This document shows, piece by piece, positions 15,384-27,000 of a DNA stretch of 64,000 nt. This stretch comes from Paracoccaceae bacterium (GTDB lineage Bacteria; Pseudomonadota; Alphaproteobacteria; Rhodobacterales; Rhodobacteraceae): assembly GCA_020425125.1 (NCBI GenBank), contig JAGQRV010000002.1, positions 69,783-133,782 of the forward strand, written 5' to 3'. Each line of letters starts with the position of its first letter. Position 1 is the stretch's first letter. The translations under genes and the position numbers were made by a program. Under the pieces are notes generated by a model that was given only the letters and a program-made list of their open reading frames with translations, did not search any database and was not told the DNA's origin.

Positions 15384-17555
15384 ATGACCGCCATCTTTGC
15401 TCTGGACTTGACGGACGCGTCTGCAGATTTGTTCTGCCTGAACGACGGCAGGTGGCGTCCGGCTGGATCGGTAGGGCTTCCCGACGACAATTTCGGTGCG
15501 CGGCTTCTGGATCTGATGGCTTCCAGCGACGCCCCTCAACGCGCTCAGGTTGCGGTCGCCCTTCCTGCCGAGGAAGTCGTTCTGCTGCTGGAGCCTGCAG
15601 ACCATGAAGACGCCGCAACCGCCGCGGAGCGCGCCTACGCGGCGCTGCGCCGTGACGGGCGGGTCGATCCCGAGGTCTGTCGGGTCGATTGGCGGCAGGA
15701 CGAAACCGGTCTTTCGATTGCGGCCGCTCCCCTGGCCACATTGCGCGAGGCCGAGGCCTATCTGCGTGCACTCGGACTCGACCCCCTGGGCTGCGCGGCG
15801 CCGCACCGGCCCGAGGCCTTTCCTGACACCGCATGGTTCGGCCTGACCGATGCGCTGACCGAGCCCGACCGCCGGGCATCCCGGCCGGACTTTCTTCCCC
15901 TGCCCATGCCGAACGCGGACGCAGTGGCTCCAGAGGCAGCGGGGTCGTCTGTTGGCGCCGGCTCGGGCCGGACGGGCATCGTGATCGTTCCCGACCTTCC
16001 GGAGAGACGGCAAGCCGGGCCGGAACTGACGGCACGCGCCCGTGCGCTTGCCAGCCGCGCAGCCGGATCACTTGCGCGGCGGGGCGATGACCGCGCCATC
16101 CCATCGCGTCAAGGAGCCGGAAGGATTGCAGCCGGCACTCCGGCCAGCGGATCATCGCGTCTTTCCTTACCGAGGAGCTGGGCCGGGCGCAGTGTTGTCC
16201 TGACGATTTGTCTGGCACTGGGGCTCGGCGCCGCGGCGCTCTGGCCAAAAGGAGAGCCGGATGCCGAGGTCGACGCGGATATCGTCGACATCGCCTCCGC
16301 CGATGCGGAACTCGACAGTGCAGCACCAGCAGACGGTGGCGATTCCTGGGCAGGCGACGATGCCGACGCCGCAGCGGCCGAGTGGGCCGATCTCGGAACC
16401 TCGGACACCGACAGCACCGACGCGACACAGGCCGATTCAGCGACCGGCGCCATGACCGAGTCCGATCTGGCCGCCGCTGTCTTCACACCGTCGATGACAC
16501 TGGCCGCCCCCGAAGTGCCGACCCTCCTGGCGGCACTGGCCTATCCTGGGCTGGATCCGGCCTTCCGGACCGATGCACTTGCACTGTCCGACCGGGCGTC
16601 GCGGCCTGCCGGAGCGGCCCCTCCAACCGGGCTGACCGTGCCGGTCGCGCCCGGTGGCACGTTTGTCCTTGACGAGAACGGGCTGGTCCGGCCGCGCCCC
16701 GATGGCGCCCTGTCGCCGGAAGGCTACCGGATCTTTGCAGGCCATCCTCCCGCCCATGTCAGGCCGCGACCGGAGCATATCGAGACCGCACCCCGCCTGA
16801 TCGTGATCTTCGACCGCCGCACGCTGGCCGCCAACGATCCACTGCGCCGCGCAAACCCGCGCCAGCGCCCGGCTGGGCTTGGCGAACGGTATGAACGCGC
16901 ACAGCTGGGCGGCAAGACCGCAACCGAACTGTCTGGACTGGCACCGCGCGCGCGGCCCGCCTCGGCGCAGGAACGCCCGGAGCCGTCGCCACCCTCCGCA
17001 CTTGCCGTCGCCGAAGCGCCGCGGCCCAAGGTCCGCACCGAGGACGCGCTTGCCGCCTTCGCGGTTGCTCGCGTCACCGTGCCCGCCACCCTGTTCACCG
17101 CCGCGCCTGACGCGGCACCGGTCGCCGCTCCGCGCACAGTCAAGAGCATTGCCACGCCCAAGCGGATTCAGACCGCCGCCGTGGCACCCGCGAAGCCTGC
17201 CCCGGCGCCGAAGACCTCAGCTCCGGCCAAGACCGCTGCTCCGGCAAAAACCGCCGCAGCCCGGACGGCACCGGTCGCTCCGGCACCGACCGGCGCATCC
17301 CAGAAAGCCAGCCCCAAACGCGTGCAGGACACGGCGACGTCCGACGGCATGATCAACCTGTCGCAGGTGAACCTTCTCGGCACCTATGGATCGAGCGCCG
17401 ATGCCCGCGCGATCGTCCGTCTGCCCAATGGCCGCGTGGTCAATCTGGCGGTCGGCGACAGCTTCGACGGCGGCCGGGTCGCCTCGATCACCAGCGGACG
17501 GCTCTACTACGTGAAGCGCGGCCGGACGCTGAGCCTCGAGATGCCACGCGGCTGA
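15384..17555 (+). CDS. Bitopic membrane protein: PilM/GspL-like N-domain, PilP/GspC-like C-domain
   Basis: This 723-residue protein has a cytoplasmic N-terminal domain (about 1-190) beginning TAIFALDLTDASADLFCL, which looks like the actin-like fold start of PilM/GspL. A variable linker follows, then one membrane helix (about 270-288, VVLTICLALGLGAAALW). A long, low-complexity Ala/Pro/Thr/Lys-rich periplasmic region follows that. The last 68 residues (656-723, VNLLGTYGSSADARAIVRL ... VGDSFDGGRV) resemble the PilP/GspC homology-region fold. No other pilus or type II secretion gene is nearby. An upstream in-frame ATG at 15309 is possible; I prefer 15384 because it begins the folded domain. The function is unknown, and the domain calls are from pattern recognition only. 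Confidence 0.6.
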   Translation: MTAIFALDLTDASADLFCLNDGRWRPAGSVGLPDDNFGARLLDLMASSDAPQRAQVAVALPAEEVVLLLEPADHEDAATAAERAYAALRRDGRVDPEVCRVDWRQDETGLSIAAAPLATLREAEAYLRALGLDPLGCAAPHRPEAFPDTAWFGLTDALTEPDRRASRPDFLPLPMPNADAVAPEAAGSSVGAGSGRTGIVIVPDLPERRQAGPELTARARALASRAAGSLARRGDDRAIPSRQGAGRIAAGTPASGSSRLSLPRSWAGRSVVLTICLALGLGAAALWPKGEPDAEVDADIVDIASADAELDSAAPADGGDSWAGDDADAAAAEWADLGTSDTDSTDATQADSATGAMTESDLAAAVFTPSMTLAAPEVPTLLAALAYPGLDPAFRTDALALSDRASRPAGAAPPTGLTVPVAPGGTFVLDENGLVRPRPDGALSPEGYRIFAGHPPAHVRPRPEHIETAPRLIVIFDRRTLAANDPLRRANPRQRPAGLGERYERAQLGGKTATELSGLAPRARPASAQERPEPSPPSALAVAEAPRPKVRTEDALAAFAVARVTVPATLFTAAPDAAPVAAPRTVKSIATPKRIQTAAVAPAKPAPAPKTSAPAKTAAPAKTAAARTAPVAPAPTGASQKASPKRVQDTATSDGMINLSQVNLLGTYGSSADARAIVRLPNGRVVNLAVGDSFDGGRVASITSGRLYYVKRGRTLSLEMPRG

Positions 17556-17714
17556 GATCCGCGCAGGATTGCCCAAGCTTCGGGCGTCCGGACAGCGGAA
17601 GCGTTTCCGCAGTCCGGGCACTCCCGCAGGTCGCGGGCGAGACTTGTTCCCCGGCCCCGCCTTCGGCTAGGCACGGGCACGAAGGGGCGGCGCCACCCGC
17701 CGAATGGAGAGCGG

Positions 17715-19649
<1,935 letters not shown>

Positions 19650-19652
19650 CAC

Positions 19653-20672
19653 TCAGGCGCCGCTGACCCCCGCTTCGGCGAAGGTCGCCATCCCCGAGAG
19701 GCAGGCCACGGCACCCTTCAGAACGCCGATGGCCAGCACCCCGCCGCTGCCCTCGCCAAGCCGCATGTCCAGCGCCAGCAACGGGGTCTTGCCGAGTGCC
19801 GCCAGCAGCCGGCCGTGACCGGCCTCTGCCGAGACATGCCCCGCCCAGGCATGGTCGAGCGCGCCGGGACGCGCGGCATGCAGAACCGCTGCTGCCGAGC
19901 TGCAGATGAAGCCGTCAAGCAGGACCGGGATGGACAGGTGCCGCGCCCGCAGGATCGCGCCGGTCATCGCCGCGATCTCGCGCCCGCCCAGCCGACGCAG
20001 TGCCTCGAACGGATCGCGGGCAGCCTCCGGATGGCGCGCCAGCCCAGCCGCCACGATGCCGGTCTTGGCCACAAGCGCAGCATCGTCCAGCCCCGTCCCG
20101 CGCCCCGTCCAATCGGCCGCCTCGCCGCCAAAGAGCGCCAGAGCGATCGCCGCGGCCGCGGTCGTGTTTCCGATCCCCATTTCGCCCACGACAAGCAGAT
20201 CGGCATCGCGGTCGACCGCCTGCCATCCCGTTGCGATGGCCGCGCACAGCTCATCCTCGGTCATTGCGGGCGCCTCGGTGAAGTCCGCGGTCGGCCGATC
20301 GAGAGACAGCGCGTGAACGTCCAGACGGGCATCGAACGTACGCGCCAACTGGTTGATCGCGGCCCCGCCAGCTTGAAAATTCGCTACCATCTGCGCCGTC
20401 ACCTCGGCCGGGAAGGCCGAGACTCCGCGCGCGGCCACACCGTGATTCCCGGCAAAGACCAGCGCCTGGGGATTGGTCACCTCGGGACGCGCCGTGCCGC
20501 GCCAGCCGGCATACCAGATCGCCAGATCCTCGAGCCGGCCGAGGGCGGCGGGCGGCTTGGTCAGCTGGGCGTTCCGATCCCGCGCGGCATCGAGCCCCGC
20601 GCGGTCAGGTTCGGGCAGACCGACCAGCGCGGCGCGCACCGCGTCAAGCGCGGGAAACGGGTGAACGGTCAT
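19653..20672 (-). CDS. cobT: Nicotinate-nucleotide--dimethylbenzimidazole phosphoribosyltransferase
   Basis: This 339-residue enzyme activates 5,6-dimethylbenzimidazole to alpha-ribazole phosphate, the lower ligand of cobalamin. Recognisable family segments are [45 protein letters not shown] and [11 protein letters not shown], the last with the conserved catalytic glutamate. The ATG at 20672 gives the family length; the 57 upstream in-frame residues are unlike CobT. It is divergent from cobS, with only 73 bp between starts, so the two genes share a promoter region. I saw no cobalamin riboswitch in that short gap. Confidence 0.95.
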   Translation of the reverse strand: MTVHPFPALDAVRAALVGLPEPDRAGLDAARDRNAQLTKPPAALGRLEDLAIWYAGWRGTARPEVTNPQALVFAGNHGVAARGVSAFPAEVTAQMVANFQAGGAAINQLARTFDARLDVHALSLDRPTADFTEAPAMTEDELCAAIATGWQAVDRDADLLVVGEMGIGNTTAAAAIALALFGGEAADWTGRGTGLDDAALVAKTGIVAAGLARHPEAARDPFEALRRLGGREIAAMTGAILRARHLSIPVLLDGFICSSAAAVLHAARPGALDHAWAGHVSAEAGHGRLLAALGKTPLLALDMRLGEGSGGVLAIGVLKGAVACLSGMATFAEAGVSGA

Positions 20673-20745
20673 CGGAGCCTCATTGCTGTCGTTGCCATCT
20701 TCGGGCGGCGACGCTACCGCAAGCCCAGCCGGAAGGAAACGTCCC

Positions 20746-21525
20746 ATGATCGAACGTCGGAAGCCCCTCGTGCCCTTGTTCGACCTCGCGGCCGCGTTCG
20801 GACTTCTCACCCGCCTGCCGCTGCCCCGGGCAGTCACGGGCACGGGCGCCGGGCGCGGCGCTGCGACAGCATGGGCCTATCCCCTGGTCGGCGCAGCCGT
20901 CGGCGCGATCCAGGCCGGGGCCCTGACGGTGGCCGTGGCGGCAGGTCTCGGCGCCGGTCCGGCGGCAGCGCTGGCGCTGGCAACCGGGGTTCTGGTCACC
21001 GGCGCGCTGCACGAAGACGGGCTCGCCGACACAGCCGACGGCCTCTGGGGCGGCTGGGACGCCGCACGGCGCCTGGAGATCATGAAGGACAGCCGTATCG
21101 GCAGCTACGGCGTTCTGGCATTGGTCCTGGCCGCCCTCCTGATCTGGTCGGCCCTTACCGCCATTGCCGCGTCCGGCGCGATCTGGGCACCGCTCATCGC
21201 GACAGGTGCCGCCTCCCGCGCAGCACTCCTTCTCCCCTTTCACCTGCTGCCTCTGGCGCGCCCGGACGGGCTCGCCGCACGCACCGGACGGCCGGACCGC
21301 GCCACGCTGATCTGGGGATGGGCGGTTGCCACGGCGATCGCGATCGCCTGCCTCGGGGTTCATGGCCTCACGGTGCTGGCTGCGGCGGGACTATCCGGAC
21401 TGGTGGTCGCCCAGATCGCACGCATGAAGATCGGCGGACAAACCGGCGATATTCTTGGAGCAACCCAGAAGGTTGCCGAGATCATCGTACTCCTGTCGCT
21501 CGCGGCGACAGGAACGCCAGACTAG
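20746..21525 (+). CDS. cobS: Adenosylcobinamide-GDP ribazoletransferase (cobalamin synthase)
   Basis: This 259-residue integral membrane enzyme joins adenosylcobinamide-GDP with alpha-ribazole (phosphate), the last assembly step of cobalamin synthesis. The diagnostic segments are [10 protein letters not shown] at the N-terminus, [19 protein letters not shown] with its acidic metal-binding residues, and [18 protein letters not shown] at 20731-20737 supports the ATG at 20746. It is divergent from cobT, whose product supplies its substrate. It is followed by a hairpin that also serves the convergent carD gene. Confidence 0.95.
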   Translation: MIERRKPLVPLFDLAAAFGLLTRLPLPRAVTGTGAGRGAATAWAYPLVGAAVGAIQAGALTVAVAAGLGAGPAAALALATGVLVTGALHEDGLADTADGLWGGWDAARRLEIMKDSRIGSYGVLALVLAALLIWSALTAIAASGAIWAPLIATGAASRAALLLPFHLLPLARPDGLAARTGRPDRATLIWGWAVATAIAIACLGVHGLTVLAAAGLSGLVVAQIARMKIGGQTGDILGATQKVAEIIVLLSLAATGTPD

Positions 21526-21536
21526 CCCGGCGGCGC

Positions 21537-21569
21537 AAAAGAAAAGGGCCGCGCCTTTCGGCACGGCCC
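21537..21569 (-). terminator. Rho-independent terminator after carD
   Basis: On the minus strand a 10-bp stem (one G-U pair) with a GAAA tetraloop (21546-21569) is followed by TTTTCTTTT at 21545-21537. It lies between the convergent carD and cobS stops and may also weakly stop cobS transcripts. Confidence 0.85.
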
Positions 21570-21589
21570 GGAAACGGATTTCAACCTTC

Positions 21590-22099
21590 TCAGGCGGCGC
21601 GGCCCAGCAGAACCTCACCCACCGTCTTCTGCGCCTTGTGCTCGTCACTGCCGCTGACCGCCGCAACCTCGCGGGTCAGACGCTCCAGCGCCGCTTCGTA
21701 GAGCTGACGTTCCGAATAGCTCTGCTCACGCTGATCGTCCGCACGGTGCAGGTCGCGCACGACCTCCGCGATTGCGATCAGGTCGCCGGAATTGATCTTC
21801 TGCTCGTATTCTTGGGCCCGGCGCGACCACATCGCCTTCTTGATCTTCGCCTTGCCGCGCAGGATGTCCATAGCCTGGGAAATCACGTCGGGGCTCGACA
21901 GCGAGCGCATTCCGACATCCGCTGCCTTGCTGGTCGGCACCCGGAGCGTCATCTTGTCCTTCTCGAACGAGATCACGAACAATTCAAGCTTGATCCCTGC
22001 AATCTCCTGCTCCTCGATCGACACGATCTGACCGACTCCATGCGCCGGATAAACGACATAGTCATTGGCGCGGAACTCGGACGCTTTCGCTTGGCTCAT
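21590..22099 (-). CDS. carD: CarD family transcriptional regulator
   Basis: This 169-residue protein has an N-terminal Tudor-like RNA polymerase-interacting domain (residues about 8-65: FRANDYVVYPAHGVGQIVSIEEQEI). A helical DNA-binding C-domain follows, with the conserved W in KIKKAMWSRRAQEYEQKI. CarD binds the RNA polymerase beta subunit and stabilises open complexes at housekeeping promoters. The start ATG at 22099 directly precedes the conserved domain; 15 further residues upstream in frame are unlikely to be translated. The gene has its own strong terminator. The AT-rich 240-bp region upstream (to fdxA) probably holds its promoter. Confidence 0.93.
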   Translation of the reverse strand: MSQAKASEFRANDYVVYPAHGVGQIVSIEEQEIAGIKLELFVISFEKDKMTLRVPTSKAADVGMRSLSSPDVISQAMDILRGKAKIKKAMWSRRAQEYEQKINSGDLIAIAEVVRDLHRADDQREQSYSERQLYEAALERLTREVAAVSGSDEHKAQKTVGEVLLGRAA

Positions 22100-22337
22100 G
22101 TGGCTTTCTTCCTCGGTTTCCGTTGCCACCCCACCCGGCCCCACAGCCGGACGATAGGGGGCAAAAAAGAGACGTGCTCATGGCTTCCCATGAGACGCTC
22201 CCGGTTACGTATGCATCTTATGACGTCTGTATAACATAATTACACGCGCCGTGGAAGCTGATTGTCCGCTGCGTGCAATCCGCTGGACAATGCTATCCAC
22301 AGGAATCTTGACCGAGCCGCACCGGATCCGGCCGCGC

Positions 22338-22676
22338 TCAGCCGCCCTCGCCCGGCGCTTCCGAAAAATACTTGGCGAGCTTGTCGGCCTCGCCGTCATG
22401 CTTCTCGGCGTCGGGCAGCGGGTCCTTCTTGGTGTAGATCACCGGCCAGAGTTCGCTGTATTTCCGATTGAACTCGACCCATTCTTCCATGTCGGGTTCG
22501 GTATCGGGCCGGATCGCATCGGCCGGGCATTCCGGCTCGCAAACGCCGCAGTCGATGCACTCGTCCGGATGGATCACCAGCGCATTCTCGCCCTCATAGA
22601 AGCAGTCGACCGGGCAGACCTCGACGCAATCGGTGTACTTGCAGGCGATGCAGTTGTCGGTGACGACATAGGTCAT
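22338..22676 (-). CDS. fdxA: Seven-iron ferredoxin FdxA
   Basis: This 112-residue electron carrier begins [20 protein letters not shown]. The first cluster region is [14 protein letters not shown], the FdxA pattern that binds a [3Fe-4S] plus part of a [4Fe-4S] cluster, and the second is [12 protein letters not shown]. The acidic C-terminal tail ([19 protein letters not shown]) is typical of alphaproteobacterial FdxA. The gene sits 50 bp downstream of the S4-domain gene on the same strand. The redox partner is not evident from the context. Confidence 0.95.
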   Translation of the reverse strand: MTYVVTDNCIACKYTDCVEVCPVDCFYEGENALVIHPDECIDCGVCEPECPADAIRPDTEPDMEEWVEFNRKYSELWPVIYTKKDPLPDAEKHDGEADKLAKYFSEAPGEGG

Positions 22677-22725
22677 GGTCGGGCCTCGAAGCGTTGACGG
22701 GCCTTACCTATTCCGCAGCGCAGGA

Positions 22726-23118
22726 TCATTCAAGCGGACCTTGCCGGGAAAGCCGGCCCTGGCGCCGCGCGTCGCGATCGGGACGCCCCCGCAGGGGCTG
22801 AGGCGCGCCAGGCGACGGCTCGGACGGCGGCGTCAGATCGTCATAGAGCTGGCGGGCCTCTTCGGCTGGGCCGCGGCGGCTGCCGAGTGCCAGAACCCGG
22901 ACGACGCGCACGTCCCTTTCCTGAACGAACGTGAGGGTGTCGCCGACACGGACCGTCTGCGACGGTTTTACCGCACGCTGCCCGTTGATCCGCAGATGCC
23001 CGGCCTCCACGATTGCGGCTGCGCGGCTGCGCGACTTGAAAAACCGGGCCTGCCACAGCCACTTGTCGGCCCGAAGTCCAGGTTTGGCCGTGTTCGCCCC
23101 GTCGTCAGGACTTGGCAC
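22726..23118 (-). CDS. RNA-binding S4 domain protein (HslR-like)
   Basis: This 130-residue protein has an S4 RNA-binding domain at about residues 16-65 (LRADKWLWQARFFKSRSRAA ... GHLRINGQRAVKPSQTVRVGD), as in Hsp15/HslR, which binds stalled 50S-tRNA-peptide complexes. The Arg/Pro-rich C-terminus is probably unstructured. Its start overlaps the end of the SUV3-like helicase gene by 14 bp, so the two RNA-related genes are likely translated together. Confidence 0.88.
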   Translation of the reverse strand: MPSPDDGANTAKPGLRADKWLWQARFFKSRSRAAAIVEAGHLRINGQRAVKPSQTVRVGDTLTFVQERDVRVVRVLALGSRRGPAEEARQLYDDLTPPSEPSPGAPQPLRGRPDRDARRQGRLSRQGPLE

Positions 23119-26032
23119 GCAGACCCATCAGCGCCGCAGCGAAGGGGTTGTCGGGATCGATTGGCTTCTCGTGCCGGGGCGGGCGGGCGGCGAAGGTCTT
23201 CGGACCTTCGTCGTGCACGGGCCGCTTGCCCTTGTGCTTCCCGGCCCCGGGCTTGCCGCCCTGCGATTTCCCCTGGGTCTTGCCCGAAAATTTGCCGCGG
23301 CGCTCGCCGTCCCGCTTCTGGCCCGCATCCGCACGCGGCGCGCGTCGGCGCGGCGCCCAGACGAAGGTATAGAAGACCTCCGTTTCAGCCGCCTCGTCCG
23401 ATCCGGCTTCCGGCACATCGGACACTTCCGTCACGGCAACGTCCGTCCCGGCCTCGGCGACGCGATCCTCCGTCGGTGCTTCGGCTGCAAGAGCGGTCTC
23501 GGGCTCCATCGCCTCCGTCACGGAATCCTGTTCCGACGCCTCCGCGACGGCCTCCGACGGCCCGGCGACTGCGGATTCCGGCACATCAACCGAGTTGTCG
23601 TCAGTCGCGTCCCGCGTCTCGGCCGCAGCAACCGACTCTGCGGCGGCTATCGGACGGCGCTTGGCCCGTTCGCCCCGCTCCGCACGATAGCCGAGACCCT
23701 GCATCAGATCGGCGAACTGCTCCAGAGTCATGCCGGTGATCGACAGCATGTCTGGCGTCGCCTCAAATCCGCTCCGGCTGTCCTTGGCGCGCAGCAAGTC
23801 GGCCAGCCGCTCCAGCATGTCGATGCGGATCGACCGTGCCCCCGCCGCACGATAGCCCGCCATCGCATCGTAGCCGTCCGGGACGTCCTTCGCCGTGGGC
23901 ACGGTCACCAGTCCCGGAGGCGGGCTTTCGGGAAACTCGTCCAGCCCCCGTGCCAGCGCCCACAGCACCAGACGCAGCCGGGTCGGCGCGGGTTTGAGCA
24001 GGAGCGGCATGAAGACAGTGAACTGTCCGAACCGGATACCGTGCTTGCGCAATGCGCCGCGGGCTTCCTGATCCAGCGCCTTCACGTCCTGCGCCACGGC
24101 ATCGCGCGGCAGCACGCCATTCGCTTCGACCAGACGGAACGCGAATCCGCGCGCCAGCCCGATCAGGGTCTCGTCGTTCCGCAATGCGATCAGCGGCTCG
24201 AACAGCGTCGCGATCTTGCGGTCGATGAAATGCTGAAGGCGGCGCTCCACCTTCTGCGCGACCTCGCTGCCCGCCTCGTCGTCGACGAAGGCCTGGACCT
24301 TCGGCGCCAGCACGTCTGCACCCGCGACGAGCTTGCCTACGGCCGTGTCGCCCCACATCAGGCCGCCCTGCTCTGTGAAGTCGATCTCGGTGTCGGGCGA
24401 GTTGTAGAACCTGTCCGCCCGCAAGTGGAAATGCGGCGCGAGCGCCTGCAGGCTGGCCTGACGAAGGGTCCGGGCCTCGTCCGGACTCGCGGCCTTGTCC
24501 TGGATGAACCGGAAGCCGTCGAGACGGCCGACAAACTGCCCCTCGACGCTGACTTCGCCCTTGTCGTTCACTTCAGCCACAAGGCTCTCCTTCTGCTTCA
24601 ACCGGCGCAGCAGAACCGAGGTGCGCCGGTCAACAAATCGCTGGGTCAGTCCGGCGTGAAGCGCGTCCGACAGGCGGTCTTCTACAGCCCGCGTGACTTC
24701 ACGCCAATGGCTTTCATCGTCCAGCCAGCCCTGCCGCTGCGCCACGTAAGTCCAGGTGCGGATATACGCGAGTCGCTTGGACAGCGCGTCGATATCTCCG
24801 TCGGTCCGGTCGATCCGGCTTACCTGCCGCTCCATCCACTCGGCCGGGATGCGCCCGCCATCGTGGAGGAAGCCGAAGATCGCCTCCAGAAGCCCGGTAT
24901 GCTCGCTCTGGCTGATGCCGCGGAAGTCGGGAATGCGGCAGACATCCCACAGAAGCCGCACATCCGCCGGCCTGCCGAGCCGGTCCCGGACGCTCGCCAT
25001 CTCGACCAGCGCCTTCAGCGCCAGCAGATCGTCACTGTCGCGCGTCCGGGTCAGCCAGTCGTTGCCGGTCTGTGCCTCGAGCGACCGGATCAGATGTCCG
25101 GCAGTCCCGAAATCGAGCTTGGCATTGCGCCATTGCAGCTTCTTTACCGGCGCAAAGCGGTTCTCGGTGATCGCCAGTGCGAGATCGTCGGGAAGCGGAC
25201 GCGCCTCGCCGGTCACGCCGAAAGTGCCGTCCTGGGTGTGGCGCCCGGCCCGGCCGGCGATTTGCGCCAGCTCGTTTGGCTGAAGATGGCGGATTCGGCG
25301 CCCGTCGAACTTCGACAGGCCCGAAAACGCCACATGCCGGATGTCGAGGTTCAGCCCCATTCCGATCGCATCGGTGGCAACCAGGTAGTCGACCTCTCCG
25401 TTCTGATACAGATCCACCTGCGCGTTGCGGGTTCGGGGGCTGAGTGCGCCCATGACCACCGCCGCACCGCCCTTCTGACGGCGCAGAAGCTCGGCGATGG
25501 CGTACACGCTTTCGACGGAGAAGCCGACAATGGCCGAACGCGGGGGCATCCGGCTCAGCTTCCTGGCGCCGAGGTAGGTCAGGTCGGACATCCGCTCGCG
25601 GTGCCGGAACAGCACGCCCGGCACCAGGGCCGCGATCGCACTGCGCATCGTGTCCGCGCCCAGAAACATTGTCTCGTGCGTGCCACGGGCCCGCAAAAGG
25701 CGATCGGTGAAGACATGGCCCCGCTCGGGGTCGGCGCAAAGCTGAATTTCGTCCACGGCAAGAAAATCCGTGGCCATGCTGTCGGGCATCGCCTCGACGG
25801 TACAGACCCAGTATTTCGCGGTATCCGGAACGATGCGCTCCTCCCCGGTGACCAGAGCGACCACGCCAGGGCCGCGCGCCGCGCAAATCCGGTCGTAAAC
25901 CTCGCGCGCCAGAAGGCGCAGCGGCAGGCCGATGATCCCGGTCCGATGCGCCAGCATCCGGTCGATCGCATAATGGGTCTTGCCGGTATTGGTGGGGCCC
26001 AGAACCGCTTCGATGCGCCCGTCTCCAGGCAT
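23105..26032 (-). CDS. SUV3-like DExH RNA helicase
   Basis: This 975-residue superfamily 2 helicase is related to mitochondrial SUV3 (MgpS-type in bacteria). Walker A GPTNTGKT lies at about residues 12-19, with the DEIQ box in LAVDEIQL. The second RecA domain has ATDAIGMGLNLDIRH and QIAGRAGRHTQDG (motif VI). The C-terminal 250 residues are first acidic and Ala/Glu/Val-rich, then basic (RRRAPRADAGQKRDGERRG...), a probably disordered nucleic-acid-binding tail. The mitochondrial homologue unwinds RNA for degradation. The gene is followed by an overlapping S4 RNA-binding gene, which supports an RNA role. Confidence 0.9.
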   Translation of the reverse strand: MPGDGRIEAVLGPTNTGKTHYAIDRMLAHRTGIIGLPLRLLAREVYDRICAARGPGVVALVTGEERIVPDTAKYWVCTVEAMPDSMATDFLAVDEIQLCADPERGHVFTDRLLRARGTHETMFLGADTMRSAIAALVPGVLFRHRERMSDLTYLGARKLSRMPPRSAIVGFSVESVYAIAELLRRQKGGAAVVMGALSPRTRNAQVDLYQNGEVDYLVATDAIGMGLNLDIRHVAFSGLSKFDGRRIRHLQPNELAQIAGRAGRHTQDGTFGVTGEARPLPDDLALAITENRFAPVKKLQWRNAKLDFGTAGHLIRSLEAQTGNDWLTRTRDSDDLLALKALVEMASVRDRLGRPADVRLLWDVCRIPDFRGISQSEHTGLLEAIFGFLHDGGRIPAEWMERQVSRIDRTDGDIDALSKRLAYIRTWTYVAQRQGWLDDESHWREVTRAVEDRLSDALHAGLTQRFVDRRTSVLLRRLKQKESLVAEVNDKGEVSVEGQFVGRLDGFRFIQDKAASPDEARTLRQASLQALAPHFHLRADRFYNSPDTEIDFTEQGGLMWGDTAVGKLVAGADVLAPKVQAFVDDEAGSEVAQKVERRLQHFIDRKIATLFEPLIALRNDETLIGLARGFAFRLVEANGVLPRDAVAQDVKALDQEARGALRKHGIRFGQFTVFMPLLLKPAPTRLRLVLWALARGLDEFPESPPPGLVTVPTAKDVPDGYDAMAGYRAAGARSIRIDMLERLADLLRAKDSRSGFEATPDMLSITGMTLEQFADLMQGLGYRAERGERAKRRPIAAAESVAAAETRDATDDNSVDVPESAVAGPSEAVAEASEQDSVTEAMEPETALAAEAPTEDRVAEAGTDVAVTEVSDVPEAGSDEAAETEVFYTFVWAPRRRAPRADAGQKRDGERRGKFSGKTQGKSQGGKPGAGKHKGKRPVHDEGPKTFAARPPRHEKPIDPDNPFAAALMGLRAKS

Positions 26033-26085
26033 GGCTCCCCCTGACTTCTTCCGCCCGGGCTGCCCCGCGCGGCACGCACGCGCAC

Positions 26086-26646
26086 TCAGAGCGCGGTATC
26101 GCCCAGTTCACGCTCCAGCCGCTCGATGGCCTCTATAACGTCGGGCCGGTGCGGATGTATAGCCGCGACTGCACGATAGGTGCTGAGCGCCTCGGTGGGA
26201 TGACCCAGATCCTCGAGGATCAAGCCCAGACCGGTCATCGCCCCGAAATGCCGCGGATTGAGCGCGAGCGTGGTGCGGATGTCGTCCAGTGCCGGCCCGT
26301 AGAGATTAAGCTGATAATAGGCCGTGGCGCGCCCGTTATAGCCCTCGGCGAAATCCGGATAATGGTCGATCAGCGCCGAGAAGTGCTCCACCGCCACGCT
26401 CGGGTCGCCCGCGTTCAGCGCCTTCCTGCCCCGTTCCAGCAGCAAATCGGCGGATGCCGAGCCGGATTTCGACCATTCCTGCCAGATCTCCTGTTCCACC
26501 TCCTGCCAGTTTGCCAACGAGGGCTCGCGAAGCTTGTCGAAAAGCTGGTCAAGGTCGTCCGCCTGCGCCCACACACTTCCGGAAATCCATACTCCAGACA
26601 GAACAGCCGCGACGGCAAGTTTGAATCGGCGGTACCCTCTTTGCAT
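26086..26646 (-). CDS. TPR-repeat protein, exported
   Basis: This 186-residue protein has an N-terminal signal sequence (MQRGYRRFKLAVAAVLSGVWISGSVWAQ). At least two to three tetratricopeptide repeats follow (DLLLERGRKALNAGDPSVAVEHFSALIDHYP, then GYNGRATAYYQLNLYGPALDDI, then GLGLILEDLGHPTEALSTYRAV). It is probably a periplasmic protein-protein adaptor of unknown partner. The ATG at 26646 is chosen because it begins the signal peptide; the long frame upstream of it is antisense to the neighbouring SCP2 and hydrolase genes. It is divergent from the SCP2 gene (66 bp). Confidence 0.85.
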   Translation of the reverse strand: MQRGYRRFKLAVAAVLSGVWISGSVWAQADDLDQLFDKLREPSLANWQEVEQEIWQEWSKSGSASADLLLERGRKALNAGDPSVAVEHFSALIDHYPDFAEGYNGRATAYYQLNLYGPALDDIRTTLALNPRHFGAMTGLGLILEDLGHPTEALSTYRAVAAIHPHRPDVIEAIERLERELGDTAL

Positions 26647-26712
26647 ATGGCCGAAGATAGCCGATTTCGGAGCGGCGGCGAGACCCGCCGTGCCCGAAAG
26701 AAGGAGAAAACC

Positions 26713-27000
26713 GTGAGTGACGTGATTTCCATCGCCGTAGCCAAGCTGAGCGAGAAACTTGGGACCGGTTTCGACGGCACCGCCCGCTTCGACATCGAAG
26801 GCGAAGGATCGGTCTATGTGGACGGAGCCGGCGTGCGTGCTTCGGATGAGGAAGCCGACGTGGTCATATCGGCCGATGCCGACACCTTCCGCTCCATCAT
26901 CGAAGGCGATCTCGACCCGACTTCGGCCTTCATGAGCGGCCGGCTCAAGATCGACGGCGACATGGGCCAGGCAATGAAGCTGGGCTCGGCGCTGGCGTGA
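26713..27000 (+). CDS. SCP2 sterol-binding domain protein
   Basis: This 95-residue, single-domain SCP2-like protein (SDVISIAVAKLSEKLGTGFDG ... FMSGRLKIDGDMGQAMKL) has the lipid-binding fold used by sterol carrier protein 2 and by small bacterial relatives. The GTG at 26713 with AAGGAG at 26701-26706 gives a compact protein of family length; an ATG at 26647 in frame would add 22 residues. The stop overlaps the GTG start of the following alpha/beta hydrolase (GTGA). The two may form a lipid-handling pair. Confidence 0.85.
   Translation: MSDVISIAVAKLSEKLGTGFDGTARFDIEGEGSVYVDGAGVRASDEEADVVISADADTFRSIIEGDLDPTSAFMSGRLKIDGDMGQAMKLGSALA

Noticed and set aside
20673-20745. Possible cobalamin riboswitch between cobT and cobS
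   Set aside because: The divergent gap is only 73 bp and lacks room for a B12 riboswitch fold; no B12-box-like sequence was seen.
22931-26044. 1037-codon plus-strand ORF opposite the SUV3-like helicase
   Set aside because: The minus strand encodes a complete helicase with all motifs; the antisense frame is composition-biased and unrecognisable.
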